A DNA stretch of 40,578 nucleotides from Oscillospiraceae bacterium (lineage in GTDB: Bacteria > Bacillota > Clostridia > Oscillospirales > Oscillospiraceae): NCBI GenBank assembly GCA_017549125.1, contig JAFYVL010000080.1, forward strand, positions 1-40,578, read 5' to 3'. The notes under the pieces were generated by a model. The model was not told the origin of the DNA, did not search any database, and worked only from the letters and a program-made list of their open reading frames with translations. This document shows, piece after piece, positions 29,626-38,631 of the stretch. The position numbers and the translations under genes were made by a program. Every line of letters begins with the position of its first letter. Position 1 is the first letter of the stretch.

Positions 29626-32600
29626 GTGTATTTAAAATCATTGGAAGTCCAGGGCTTTAAGTCCTTTCCGGATAAGACCTTGATTCGGTTCGGTGATGAT
29701 ATCACCGCCATCGTAGGTCCTAACGGATCCGGCAAATCCAATATTTCTGACGCCATTTTGTGGGTCATGGGTGAGCAAAGCTCCAAGACCCTCCGTGGCG
29801 CAAAAATGGAGGACGTGATTTTTGGCGGTACTCAGAAAAGAGCCGCCGTGGGTTTTGCGGAAGCGACCCTGACTCTGGACAATACGGATCGCGCCCTGCC
29901 TTACGATTCTGACGAGGTGATGATCACCCGTCGGTATTACCGCAGTGGCGACAGCGAATACTATATTAACCGTCAGTCCAGCCGTCTGCGTGACATCCAC
30001 GAGATGTTCATGGATACGGGCTTGGGTCGTGAGGGTTACTCCAATATCGGTCAGGGTCGTATTGACGAGATCCTGTCTCTGAAGAGCGCAGACCGCCGTG
30101 AGATCTTCGAAGAGGCGGCCGGTATTTCCAAATACCGTCACCGTAAGGAAGAGACCGAGCGCAAGCTGGGTCATACGGAGGATAATCTGCTGCGTATTGG
30201 CGATAAGGTCTCGGAACTGGAATTACAGCTAGAGCCTTTGAAGGTGCAGTCTGAAAAGGCCAAGAAGTATCTGGAATACAAGGAAGAACTGCAGGGTGTG
30301 GAAGTGGCCGTTTGGCTGGATACCCTGGATAAGTTGTCTGCTGCCGCCAAGAAGGCAGAGGAGGACTATACCTCTGCGGCCTTCGTTCTCCAGCAGGCCC
30401 ATGATGATCTGGATAAGCTGTATGCGGATTCTGAGGAACTGGGCAACCAGTTGCGTCAGAAGGATGCAGATTTGGACAATGTCCGCATCAAAGTCAGTAT
30501 GCTGGAAGCCAGCCACCAACAGCTGGAAGGCCAGATGGCTGTGCTCAAGGGCAATATCCGCAATAACCAGGATAATATTGCCCGGATCGATGAAGAACTC
30601 AAGGGCGACCAGGATCGTAGCGGCGGCATTGGCGTGCAGATGGAGCAGGCCAGAGAGCGTATTGAGCAGATCGATCGGGAATTGATGGAAAAGCGTCAAC
30701 TGATCGATAAGCTGCAGCAGGAAATGACCGCTTTGACTACCAATTCCCAGGGCATTACCCGTCAGTTCCTGGAACTGCGTAGCACAGAGAGCAATCTGAC
30801 CGCTGACCAGGCAGGCCGTGAGGCGGATATTCGTGCCATGGAGGATATTCTGCAAAATACCAAGGAGCGCATGGATCAGCTCCGCTCGGATCTGGAATCC
30901 GGCAGAAACCGTGAGCAGGAAGCCAGAGATCAGTTGGAGGCTTGCCGCCGCCAGTTGCGGAAGGCAGAGGAGGAAGTAACCGCTTGCACCAATAGCATCA
31001 ATGGTTATTCTCTGCGTCAAGGCACACGTGCCCAGCGCCGTGATGAGCTGGCACAGCAGGTTCGTGAATTGACCTCCAAGCTAGACAGCGTCCAGGCTAA
31101 GGTTCGGGTATTCCGTGCCATGGAGCGTGATTTTGAAAGCTTCCAGAAATCCGTTCGTCTGGTGATGCAGGAAGCCCAGCGTGGCAGCCTGCGGAATGTC
31201 CATGGCCCTGTTTCCCGTTTGATTCGTACGGATGATGAATATACCGTAGCCATTGAAATCGCCTTGGGCGGTGCTATGCAGCAGGTGGTTGTGGATACCG
31301 AGCAGGATGCCAAGGCAGCCATTGGCTGGCTGAAGCGTACCGGCGGCGGTCGTGCCACCTTCCTGCCCATGAATGTGGTCAAGGGTAAGACCCTCAGCGA
31401 GAACGGTTTGGAAGATACCCGTGGTTTCGTGGGTATCGCATCCCAGCTGATCACCTGCGAGAGCCAGTACCGTGGCATTGTGGAGAACCTGCTGGGTCGT
31501 ATCGTCATTGTGGAAAATATCGACTTCGCCATCGCCATGGCAAAGAAATACGGCAACCGCTTCAAGATCGTCACCCTGGACGGTCAGGTGGTGAACCCCG
31601 GTGGTTCTATGACCGGTGGTTCTGTGAATAAAGAGGCCGGTATCCTGTCCCGTGCTAATGAGCTGGAAAAGCTGGCAGCCCAGGAAACCGAGCTGACCGA
31701 GAAACTGCGTACCGCAGAGACCGATCTGCAGGAAGCCCAGCGTAGCGTGGATCAGGTGGAATTCCAGATGAGCACCGCCGCAGAGCAGCTGCGTGCCGCC
31801 CAGGATCAGGTACTGCGCCTGCAGGGACAGGAAAAGCAGCATGAGGTGCTGGTCAATGCCATTTCTGAGGCAGAGGATTCTGCCCGTCGGGAATGGGAGT
31901 CTCTGGAAAATCGTGAGCGGGTAGACCGGGAGCGTTATACCACCCAGCAGACCAAACTGCAGGTCTACCAGACCCAGTTGGATCAGACCAGACAGAAGAT
32001 CGCCGCTTTGGAGATCAGCCAGAGCGAATCCTCTGCCACCATGGCCAACATTACCGAGCAGCTCACCGATCTGAAGACCGAAGAGGCCGCTCTGGAGGCA
32101 GAACGCTATACCGCCCGTAACCACATTGCGGACATGGAGCAGATCCGTGGCGCTATGGAAGGTGACCGGGAGAAGAAGCTGGTTCTGCGAAATGCCATTT
32201 CTGAGGATATTGTCCGCCTGGAAGCTGAAGTCAAGGATCTGGAAATCCGCAGCGTCCAAAACGGTGAGGATTCCGATGCAGTGCGCCAGGAGATGAAGGA
32301 GATCATCGCCCAGCGTGCCCAGGCCGAGGCATCCAAGACCAAGACCGAGCGTGAGGCACAGGAAAAGAATAAGGACATTCTGAATATGGAGCGCGCATGC
32401 GCTTTGTTGGAGCAGAAGAAGCTGGCCTCCAACATGGAGGAAAAGCAGATCATCGATAAGCTGTGGGATGCCTATGAGCTGACTCCCAGCACCGCACCGG
32501 AGAAGCGTGGACAGATCGAATCTGTCACCGCCGGTCAGCGTCGTGTGGCAGAATTGAAGCGTAAGATCGGCAGCTTGGGTACGCCTAACCTGGGTGCGAT

Positions 32601-33198
32601 TGAGGAATATGCCCGTGTGAACGAGCGCTATTCCTACCTGGTGGAGCAGCGAGATGACGTGCTGCATTCCAAGCGTGAGCTGGAGGGCATCATCCGTGAC
32701 ATCACCCAGGAAATGACCGCTATTTTCGTGCAGGAGTTTGCCAAGATCAACGAGTATTTTGAGCAGACCTTCGTGGAGATGTTCGGCGGCGGTAAGGGTA
32801 GCTTGATTCTGGAGAATCCGGACGAGCCTTTGACCTGCGGCATTGAAATTCGTGTGCAGCCTCCCGGAAAGCAGGTTAAGACCATTACCTTGCTGTCCGG
32901 TGGCGAGAAGGCATTCGTGGCCATCGCTCTGTACTTCGCAATTTTGAAGGTTCGCCCCACACCTTTCTGTATGCTCGATGAGATCGACGCTGCTTTGGAC
33001 GATCGCAATGTTGAGCGATTTGCATCCTACCTGCATAATCTGAGTAAAAAAACCCAGTTTATCGTCATTACCCACCGTCGTGGTACTATGGAAGCTTCCG
33101 ATGTGCTTTACGGTGTGACCATGCAGGAGCAGGGTGTTTCCAAGCTGCTGCGTCTGGATCTGAATCAGATGGAAGAATATTTGGGAATCGTGGAATAA
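29626..33198 (+). CDS. smc: chromosome segregation ATPase SMC
   Basis: SMC is the core of the bacterial condensin complex with ScpA and ScpB, which are not in this window. The 1190-aa protein has the N-terminal Walker A GPNGSGKSN (about 32-40), a long coiled coil (about 170-500), the hinge (about 515-670, with IALGGAMQQVVVD and NPGGSMTGGS), a second coiled coil (about 670-1010), and the C-terminal ABC signature LLSGGEKA (about 1088-1096) with Walker B CMLDEIDAALDD (about 1114-1126). It starts at GTG 29626, supported by AAGAGG 8 nt upstream. It heads an operon that continues into ftsY 12 nt downstream. Confidence 0.97.
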   Translation: MYLKSLEVQGFKSFPDKTLIRFGDDITAIVGPNGSGKSNISDAILWVMGEQSSKTLRGAKMEDVIFGGTQKRAAVGFAEATLTLDNTDRALPYDSDEVMITRRYYRSGDSEYYINRQSSRLRDIHEMFMDTGLGREGYSNIGQGRIDEILSLKSADRREIFEEAAGISKYRHRKEETERKLGHTEDNLLRIGDKVSELELQLEPLKVQSEKAKKYLEYKEELQGVEVAVWLDTLDKLSAAAKKAEEDYTSAAFVLQQAHDDLDKLYADSEELGNQLRQKDADLDNVRIKVSMLEASHQQLEGQMAVLKGNIRNNQDNIARIDEELKGDQDRSGGIGVQMEQARERIEQIDRELMEKRQLIDKLQQEMTALTTNSQGITRQFLELRSTESNLTADQAGREADIRAMEDILQNTKERMDQLRSDLESGRNREQEARDQLEACRRQLRKAEEEVTACTNSINGYSLRQGTRAQRRDELAQQVRELTSKLDSVQAKVRVFRAMERDFESFQKSVRLVMQEAQRGSLRNVHGPVSRLIRTDDEYTVAIEIALGGAMQQVVVDTEQDAKAAIGWLKRTGGGRATFLPMNVVKGKTLSENGLEDTRGFVGIASQLITCESQYRGIVENLLGRIVIVENIDFAIAMAKKYGNRFKIVTLDGQVVNPGGSMTGGSVNKEAGILSRANELEKLAAQETELTEKLRTAETDLQEAQRSVDQVEFQMSTAAEQLRAAQDQVLRLQGQEKQHEVLVNAISEAEDSARREWESLENRERVDRERYTTQQTKLQVYQTQLDQTRQKIAALEISQSESSATMANITEQLTDLKTEEAALEAERYTARNHIADMEQIRGAMEGDREKKLVLRNAISEDIVRLEAEVKDLEIRSVQNGEDSDAVRQEMKEIIAQRAQAEASKTKTEREAQEKNKDILNMERACALLEQKKLASNMEEKQIIDKLWDAYELTPSTAPEKRGQIESVTAGQRRVAELKRKIGSLGTPNLGAIEEYARVNERYSYLVEQRDDVLHSKRELEGIIRDITQEMTAIFVQEFAKINEYFEQTFVEMFGGGKGSLILENPDEPLTCGIEIRVQPPGKQVKTITLLSGGEKAFVAIALYFAILKVRPTPFCMLDEIDAALDDRNVERFASYLHNLSKKTQFIVITHRRGTMEASDVLYGVTMQEQGVSKLLRLDLNQMEEYLGIVE

Positions 33199-33210
33199 CA
33201 GGAGATTAAA

Positions 33211-34116
33211 ATGGGTTTTTTTGATAAAATCAAAGCCGGTCTGACGAAAACAAGAGATGCATTGGCCAATACTCTGGGCAGTGTGTTCAGCGGCTTTTCT
33301 GAAATCGACGATGATTTCTATGACGAATTGGAGGAATGTCTGATCCTGGCAGACCTGGGTGTGGAAACCGCTACCAAGGCGGTGACCATGCTCCGCAAGT
33401 CTGTAAAAGAACAGCATTTAAAGACCACAGAGGAAGCCCGAGAGGCTCTGAAAGTCATTCTGGTGGAAATGCTGAATGTGGGCGATACTGCATTGAATCT
33501 CAGCACAAAACCTGCGGTGATCCTGGTGATCGGTGTCAACGGTGTGGGTAAGACCACTACCATCGGCAAGATCGCTACCCAGCTGGTCAATCAAGGCAAG
33601 AATGTGATGCTGGTGGCAGGTGATACCTTCCGTGCCGCCGCCGCAGATCAGTTGGAGATCTGGGCAGAGCGTTCCGGTGCCGGTATCGTCCGTCAGCATG
33701 AGGGCGCAGATCCTGCCTCTGTGGTGTTTGACGGCATCCAGTCTGCCAAGGCCAAGGGTACAGATGTGATCATCATCGATACCGCCGGTCGTCTGCACAA
33801 CAAGCAGAATCTGATGAACGAGCTGGGCAAGATCAGCCGTATCGTGGGTCGGGAATTGCCCGATGCCGCCAAGGAAGTGCTGCTGGTGCTTGACGGTACT
33901 ACCGGTCAGAACGGTCTGATCCAGGCAAAGCAATTTAAGGAAATTGCCGGTGTCACTGCCATGGCGGTGACCAAGCTGGACGGCACAGCCAAGGGCGGTA
34001 TTGTCATTGCGGTGGCAGATAGCTTGCAGATCCCGGTGAAGTTTGTAGGCGTAGGCGAGAAGGCAGAGGACTTGATGCCTTTTGAAGCGAAAGAATTTGT
34101 GGAGGCTCTGCTGTGA
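33211..34116 (+). CDS. ftsY: signal recognition particle receptor FtsY
   Basis: FtsY receives SRP-bound ribosomes at the membrane. The 301-aa protein is the short form, lacking the acidic A domain of E. coli. It starts with the helical N domain (about 1-95), then the G domain with GVNGVGKTTT (108-117), DTFRAAAADQL, DTAGRLHNK and TKLDGTAKGG. The stop overlaps the start of the next gene (GTGA). Confidence 0.97.
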   Translation: MGFFDKIKAGLTKTRDALANTLGSVFSGFSEIDDDFYDELEECLILADLGVETATKAVTMLRKSVKEQHLKTTEEAREALKVILVEMLNVGDTALNLSTKPAVILVIGVNGVGKTTTIGKIATQLVNQGKNVMLVAGDTFRAAAADQLEIWAERSGAGIVRQHEGADPASVVFDGIQSAKAKGTDVIIIDTAGRLHNKQNLMNELGKISRIVGRELPDAAKEVLLVLDGTTGQNGLIQAKQFKEIAGVTAMAVTKLDGTAKGGIVIAVADSLQIPVKFVGVGEKAEDLMPFEAKEFVEALL

Positions 34117-34724
34117 GTATGAAAGTAGTTCTGGCCAGCAAGAACCGACACAAGCTGGAGGAGATCAGCAAGATCACGGAGAAATTCGACATTCAGCTGG
34201 TTCTCCAATCGGAATGTGGTGTGGATATCGACGTTGAGGAAAACGGCACCACATTTGAAGAAAATTCCTATATCAAGGCTAAGGCGGTTATGGAAGCCAC
34301 CGGTCTGCCGGCTCTAGCAGACGATTCCGGTATTGCGGTGGATGCCTTAAATGGCGAGCCGGGCATTTATTCCGCCCGTTACGGCTTTGACGATACTCTG
34401 GATGATTGGGGCAGAATGATGCTCCTGCTGAAGAATACGGAGCATGTGCCGGACGGTCAGCGGCAGGCAAAATTTGTCTGCGTGATCACCCTGGTCACGC
34501 CCGAAGGCAAGACCATCCAGGCACGAGGCGAGGTTCATGGCGAGCTGACCCGTGCGCCCAAGGGTGAAAATGGTTTCGGCTACGATCCCATTTTCTTCTA
34601 TCCCCCCGCAGGCTGCACCACCGCAGAACTGCCCTCTGAGGAAAAGAACCGGGTATCCCACCGAGGCAATGCCTTGAAACTGTTTTATGAGAAGATGAAG
34701 GAGGCAGGTTATGCTGACAAGTAA
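34113..34724 (+). CDS. rdgB: non-canonical purine NTP pyrophosphatase (RdgB/HAM1)
   Basis: The enzyme hydrolyses dITP, ITP and XTP, keeping deaminated purines out of nucleic acids. The 203-aa product has LASKNRHKLEEI at the N-terminus, TTFEENSYIKAKA, ALADDSGIAVDAL, GEPGIYSARY, PKGENGFGYDPIF and the C-terminal SHRGNAL. The GTG at 34113, 7 nt after GGAGG, overlaps the ftsY stop; an ATG at 34119 is also possible. The 3' end overlaps the next gene by 14 nt. Confidence 0.95.
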   Translation: MSMKVVLASKNRHKLEEISKITEKFDIQLVLQSECGVDIDVEENGTTFEENSYIKAKAVMEATGLPALADDSGIAVDALNGEPGIYSARYGFDDTLDDWGRMMLLLKNTEHVPDGQRQAKFVCVITLVTPEGKTIQARGEVHGELTRAPKGENGFGYDPIFFYPPAGCTTAELPSEEKNRVSHRGNALKLFYEKMKEAGYADK

Positions 34725-35181
34725 AGAAAGAGCAGAACTCCGTGCCCAGGCCAATACCTTGGATACTACCTTGATGGTAGGCAAGGACGGTGTGACCGAT
34801 GCGGTCATTTCTGAGGCGGATAACCAGCTGACAGCCCGAGAACTGGTAAAGGGCAAGGTGCTGGAAAATGCCATGCTGAGTCCCCGGGAAGTCAGCGAGG
34901 CCATTTGTGAAGCCACCGGCGCAGACGGTGTGTCTGTGATCGGCACAAAATTTGTGATCTATCGCTTTAGCGAGAAGGTGCAGGCAGAGCGGAATCAGAC
35001 CGGTCGTGCCAAGCGCAAGGAGACCCCCAGCGGCAAGAAGAACCCGGTGCGTAAGGGCGCACAGGCTCGTCGCCAGGCCGCGCAGAAGGTGCGCCAGCAG
35101 CGAAATGAATATTTCCGCCAGCAGGCCATCGAGCGTTCCATTGAGAAGGCAAGAGAAAGACAACTGCGGGAAGAGGATTAA
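34711..35181 (+). CDS. yhbY: YhbY-like CRM-domain RNA-binding protein with basic tail
   Basis: The CRM (CRS1-YhbY) domain occupies about 1-97: LTSKERAELRAQANTL, VGKDGVT, and the conserved end GxKFVIYRFSEK (here GTKFVIYRFSEK). It binds pre-50S ribosomes. The 156-aa product is about 55 residues longer than a plain YhbY. The extra tail is Lys/Arg/Gln-rich (ARRQAAQKVRQQRNEYFRQQ) and probably binds RNA. It starts within the 3' end of rdgB. Confidence 0.9.
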   Translation: MLTSKERAELRAQANTLDTTLMVGKDGVTDAVISEADNQLTARELVKGKVLENAMLSPREVSEAICEATGADGVSVIGTKFVIYRFSEKVQAERNQTGRAKRKETPSGKKNPVRKGAQARRQAAQKVRQQRNEYFRQQAIERSIEKARERQLREED

Positions 35182-35208
35182 GGATCAGCCATTGGGAGGG
35201 TATGACCT

Positions 35209-35829
35209 ATGGAGAAAATGTCCAATCAGCAAAGAATGACGTTTTTCACCACAGCCCGGCAACCGGGATTGTCTGATAACGCCTTGAAGGAAACTGTGAT
35301 CCAACTGCTGAAGGAAAGCCGTGTAGCCCATGTACTGGGCTGTGCGGAAACGGCGGTGGAGCTGGCGGGTATCTGGGGCGAAAGCCTGCAGGATGCCTAC
35401 CGAGCGGCCATTTTACACGATGTGACCAAGGCCATGGACGGTGCGGATCAGCAGGCACTATGCAAGGCGCTGGAGATCCAGGTAGAGGCTTTTTTGTGGG
35501 ATCACCCCAAGACTCTGCACCAAGTTACCGGTGCGGTGGTCGCCCAGCGTGTGTTTGGGGAGAATCCTGCGGTCGTGGATGCTGTGCGTACCCATACCAC
35601 CGGCGCAGCCGGAATGAATACCCTGCAGAAGATTATTTATATTGCGGATTATATGGAGCCTAACCGGGATTTTGAGGGTGTGGAGCAGTTGCGAGCCTTG
35701 GCGCGCAAGGATCTGGACGCAGCCTTGAAAATGGGATTGGAGATGTCTGTGAATTTGCTCCGTGAACAGGGCAAAATCGTCTGTCCCTATTCCCTGGCGG
35801 CTTTAGAAGATTTAGAAAAGGAGAAATAA
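35209..35829 (+). CDS. yqeK: HD-domain phosphohydrolase YqeK
   Basis: YqeK splits diadenosine tetraphosphate symmetrically into ADP. The 206-aa protein has the HD metal ligands His41, His70 and Asp71 (AAILHDVTK), a later HTTGAAGM and the IADYMEPNRDFEGV signature. About 20 residues precede the usual start, so translation could begin a little further in; GGGAGGG is 8 nt before the ATG at 35209. nadD, which normally lies between yhbY and yqeK, is absent. Confidence 0.92.
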   Translation: MEKMSNQQRMTFFTTARQPGLSDNALKETVIQLLKESRVAHVLGCAETAVELAGIWGESLQDAYRAAILHDVTKAMDGADQQALCKALEIQVEAFLWDHPKTLHQVTGAVVAQRVFGENPAVVDAVRTHTTGAAGMNTLQKIIYIADYMEPNRDFEGVEQLRALARKDLDAALKMGLEMSVNLLREQGKIVCPYSLAALEDLEKEK

Positions 35830-35831
35830 GT

Positions 35832-36194
35832 ATGTTGAGCGCAAAAGAAGTAGCTTACGAAGTAACCAAGGCCCTGGACATGAAGAAGGGCATGAATATC
35901 AAGCTGTTGAAGATCGATCAGGTTTCCAGCCTGGCAGATTATTTTCTGATCTGCACCGGTACTTCTAACACCCATGTTAAGACCCTCTGCGACCATGCAG
36001 AGTATACCCTGGAGCAAATGGGTGAGTCCTTGCTGGGCAGAGAAGGTCACCGTGGCAATTCCTGGGAACTGCTGGACTACGGCTCTATCGTCGTCCACGT
36101 GTTCACCGAGGAAGCCAGAGAGTTCTACAGCCTGGAGCGTCTGTGGGCAGATGCCGAGGATGTGGATATCAGCAGCATTATCATTGCAGAATGA
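35832..36194 (+). CDS. rsfS: ribosomal silencing factor RsfS
   Basis: RsfS binds L14 and blocks joining of the two subunits when nutrients are low. The 120-aa protein matches the family: KGMNIKLLKIDQVSSLADYFLICTG, EGHRGNSWELLDYGSIVVHVF and REFYSLERLWADAE. Its ATG is 2 nt after the yqeK stop, with GGAG in the end of yqeK. Confidence 0.96.
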   Translation: MLSAKEVAYEVTKALDMKKGMNIKLLKIDQVSSLADYFLICTGTSNTHVKTLCDHAEYTLEQMGESLLGREGHRGNSWELLDYGSIVVHVFTEEAREFYSLERLWADAEDVDISSIIIAE

Positions 36195-36206
36195 GAGGGA
36201 TAAACC

Positions 36207-38630
36207 ATGAATTACGAACATAGTGCCATTGAGAAAAAGTGGCAAAAATATTGGGAAGAAAATGATACCTTCCACACCGATGTATGGGATTTCTCCAAGC
36301 CCAAGTATTACGTGCTGGATATGTTCCCTTACCCCTCCGGTGTTGGTCTGCACGCAGGTCACCCCGAGGGCTATACCGCTACCGATATCATGTCCCGTAT
36401 GAAGCGTATGCAGGGCTATAACGTGCTGCACCCCATGGGCTACGACTCCTTTGGTCTGCCTGCCGAGCAGTACGCCGTCAGCACCGGTAACCACCCCAAC
36501 GGCTTCACCCAGGAGAATATCAAGACCTTCTCCGGTCAGCTGAAGGAACTGGGCTTTGACTATGACTGGTCCAAGTGCGTGGCTACCTCTGACCCCGATT
36601 TCTACAAGTGGACCCAGTGGATCTTCAAGAAGCTGTGGGAAGCCGGCTATGCCAAGCGTGTGGAAATGCCTGTCAACTGGTGTGAGGAGCTGGGTACTGT
36701 GCTGTCCAATGACGAAGTCATCGACGGCAAGTCCGAGCGTGGCGGCTATCCTGTTGTGAAGAAGAACATGATGCAGTGGGTTATCGATCAGCCTGCCTTT
36801 GCAGAAAAGTTGCTGGATGGCCTGAACGAGATCGATTGGCCCGAATCCACCAAGGAGATCCAGCGTAACTGGATCGGCAAGTCCACCGGTGTGGAGGTAG
36901 ATTTCAAGCTGGTGGGCGGCGGTGAGTTCTCCATCTATACCACCTGTATCGAAACCATCTACGGTATTACCTTCATGGTTCTGGCTCCCGATGGCAAGAT
37001 CACCGAGAGCCTGATGGATCGTGTGGAAAATAAGGACGAGGTCAAGGCCTATATTGACGAGGCTGTGAAGAAGAGCGACATGGATCGCACCCAGCTGAAC
37101 AAGACCAAGTCCGGCTGCCCCTTGAAGGGCGTGTATGCCATTAACCCTGTCAACGGCAAGGAAGTGCCTGTGTTCATCGGCGACTTCGTGCTGGCAAGCT
37201 ACGGCACCGGTGCGGTTATGGCTGTTCCCAGCCACGACCAGCGTGACTTTGAGTACGCACAGGTTCACAATATCCCCATGATCCAGGTCATTGAGGGTCG
37301 TGATGTTTCTGAGTGTGCCTTCGAGAAGCAGGATTACCTGGGCAAGGGCTGCAAGCTGATCAACTCCGAGGAATTCACCGGTCTGACCGTGGAGGAAGCC
37401 AAGGAAGCCATCACCTGCAAGCTGGAACAGGCCGGTGTTGCTCGCAGAAAGAATAACTACCACTTCCGTGAGTGGATCTTCGCCCGTCAGCGTTACTGGG
37501 GCGAGCCTGTTCCCTGTGTGTATACCGAGGAAGGGGAGACTGTGTTCCTGCCCGATAGCGAACTGCCTTTGATTCTGCCCGAGCTGGAGGATTACAAGGG
37601 TAAGGGCGGCAAAGCACCTTTGGAAAATGCCGAGGAGTGGAAGCATTACGATAATAACGGTTTGAAGGGTATGCGCGAGACTTCTACCATGCCCGGTTCT
37701 GCCGGTTCTTCCTGGTACTATATGCGATATATCGATCCCAAGAATGAGAATGCCTTCTGCGATCCCAAGCTGTTGGAGCATTGGATGCCCGTCGACCTGT
37801 ATGTGGGCGGCCCTGAGCATGCAGTTGGTCACCTGATGTATTCTCGTATCTGGAATCGTTTCCTGTACGATAACGGCCTGTCTCCCGTGAAAGAGCCCTT
37901 CAAGAAGCTGGTTCACCAGGGTATGATCCTGGGTGAGAACGGCATCAAGATGGGTAAGCGTTTCCCGGAATTCGTGGTCAACCCCAGCGATGTGGTTCGT
38001 GAGTACGGTGCGGATACTCTGCGTCTGTACGAAATGTTCATGGGTCCCCTGGAAGTGTCCAAGCCCTGGAGTACCACCGCTGTGGCAGGCGCTAAGAAGT
38101 TCATCAACCGTGTTTGGAACTTCTTCACCGAGCCCGCTAACATTACCGATACCGACGACGGCAAGCTGACCAAGGTCTATCACCAGACCGTGAAGAAGGT
38201 CACCTCTGACTTCGAGGTGCTGGGCTTCAATACCGCCATCGCACAGATGATGGTCTTTGTCAACGACGTTTACAAGAACGGTACTTGCCCCAGAGAGTAT
38301 GCCGAGGGCTTCATTAAGATGATCTCCTGCATCACTCCCCACGTGGGCGAAGAGATTTGGCAGATCCTGGGTCACGATACCACCATCGCTTTCGAAAGCT
38401 GGCCCACCTATGACGAGGCAAAGTGTAAGGATCAAGAGGTAACCTTCGCTGTGCAGGTCAATGGTAAAATGCGTGGTACTGTGGTCATGGAAGCGGATCT
38501 GGACAACGATACTGTGGTTGCCAACGTGCTGGCCGATGAGAAGATTGCCAAGTTCCTGGAAAAGAACGGCGGCAATATCATCAAGACCATCGTGGTCAAG
38601 AACAAGCTGGTCAATTTGATTGTAAAGTAA
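36207..38630 (+). CDS. leuS: leucyl-tRNA synthetase
   Basis: This class I synthetase charges tRNA-Leu. The 807-aa protein has HAGH (49-52), the CP1 editing domain, and the anticodon and C-terminal domains. Two signatures are altered. KMSKS reads KMGKR (581-585). The Thr-rich editing motif TTRPDT reads TTCIET (245-250), so the usual Arg is Cys247. The editing Asp is kept in AVPSHDQRDF. No T-box leader is seen; it is expressed in the smc-to-rsfS operon, 12 nt after rsfS. Confidence 0.96.
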   Translation: MNYEHSAIEKKWQKYWEENDTFHTDVWDFSKPKYYVLDMFPYPSGVGLHAGHPEGYTATDIMSRMKRMQGYNVLHPMGYDSFGLPAEQYAVSTGNHPNGFTQENIKTFSGQLKELGFDYDWSKCVATSDPDFYKWTQWIFKKLWEAGYAKRVEMPVNWCEELGTVLSNDEVIDGKSERGGYPVVKKNMMQWVIDQPAFAEKLLDGLNEIDWPESTKEIQRNWIGKSTGVEVDFKLVGGGEFSIYTTCIETIYGITFMVLAPDGKITESLMDRVENKDEVKAYIDEAVKKSDMDRTQLNKTKSGCPLKGVYAINPVNGKEVPVFIGDFVLASYGTGAVMAVPSHDQRDFEYAQVHNIPMIQVIEGRDVSECAFEKQDYLGKGCKLINSEEFTGLTVEEAKEAITCKLEQAGVARRKNNYHFREWIFARQRYWGEPVPCVYTEEGETVFLPDSELPLILPELEDYKGKGGKAPLENAEEWKHYDNNGLKGMRETSTMPGSAGSSWYYMRYIDPKNENAFCDPKLLEHWMPVDLYVGGPEHAVGHLMYSRIWNRFLYDNGLSPVKEPFKKLVHQGMILGENGIKMGKRFPEFVVNPSDVVREYGADTLRLYEMFMGPLEVSKPWSTTAVAGAKKFINRVWNFFTEPANITDTDDGKLTKVYHQTVKKVTSDFEVLGFNTAIAQMMVFVNDVYKNGTCPREYAEGFIKMISCITPHVGEEIWQILGHDTTIAFESWPTYDEAKCKDQEVTFAVQVNGKMRGTVVMEADLDNDTVVANVLADEKIAKFLEKNGGNIIKTIVVKNKLVNLIVK

Positions 38631-38631
38631 C

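Noticed and set aside
31081..33417. 778-codon frame antisense to smc
   Set aside because: Same codon-bias artefact; the sense strand encodes SMC with all motifs.
36100..36207. T-box leader for leuS
   Set aside because: leuS starts 12 nt after rsfS, with no room for a T-box and no hairpin-terminator seen.
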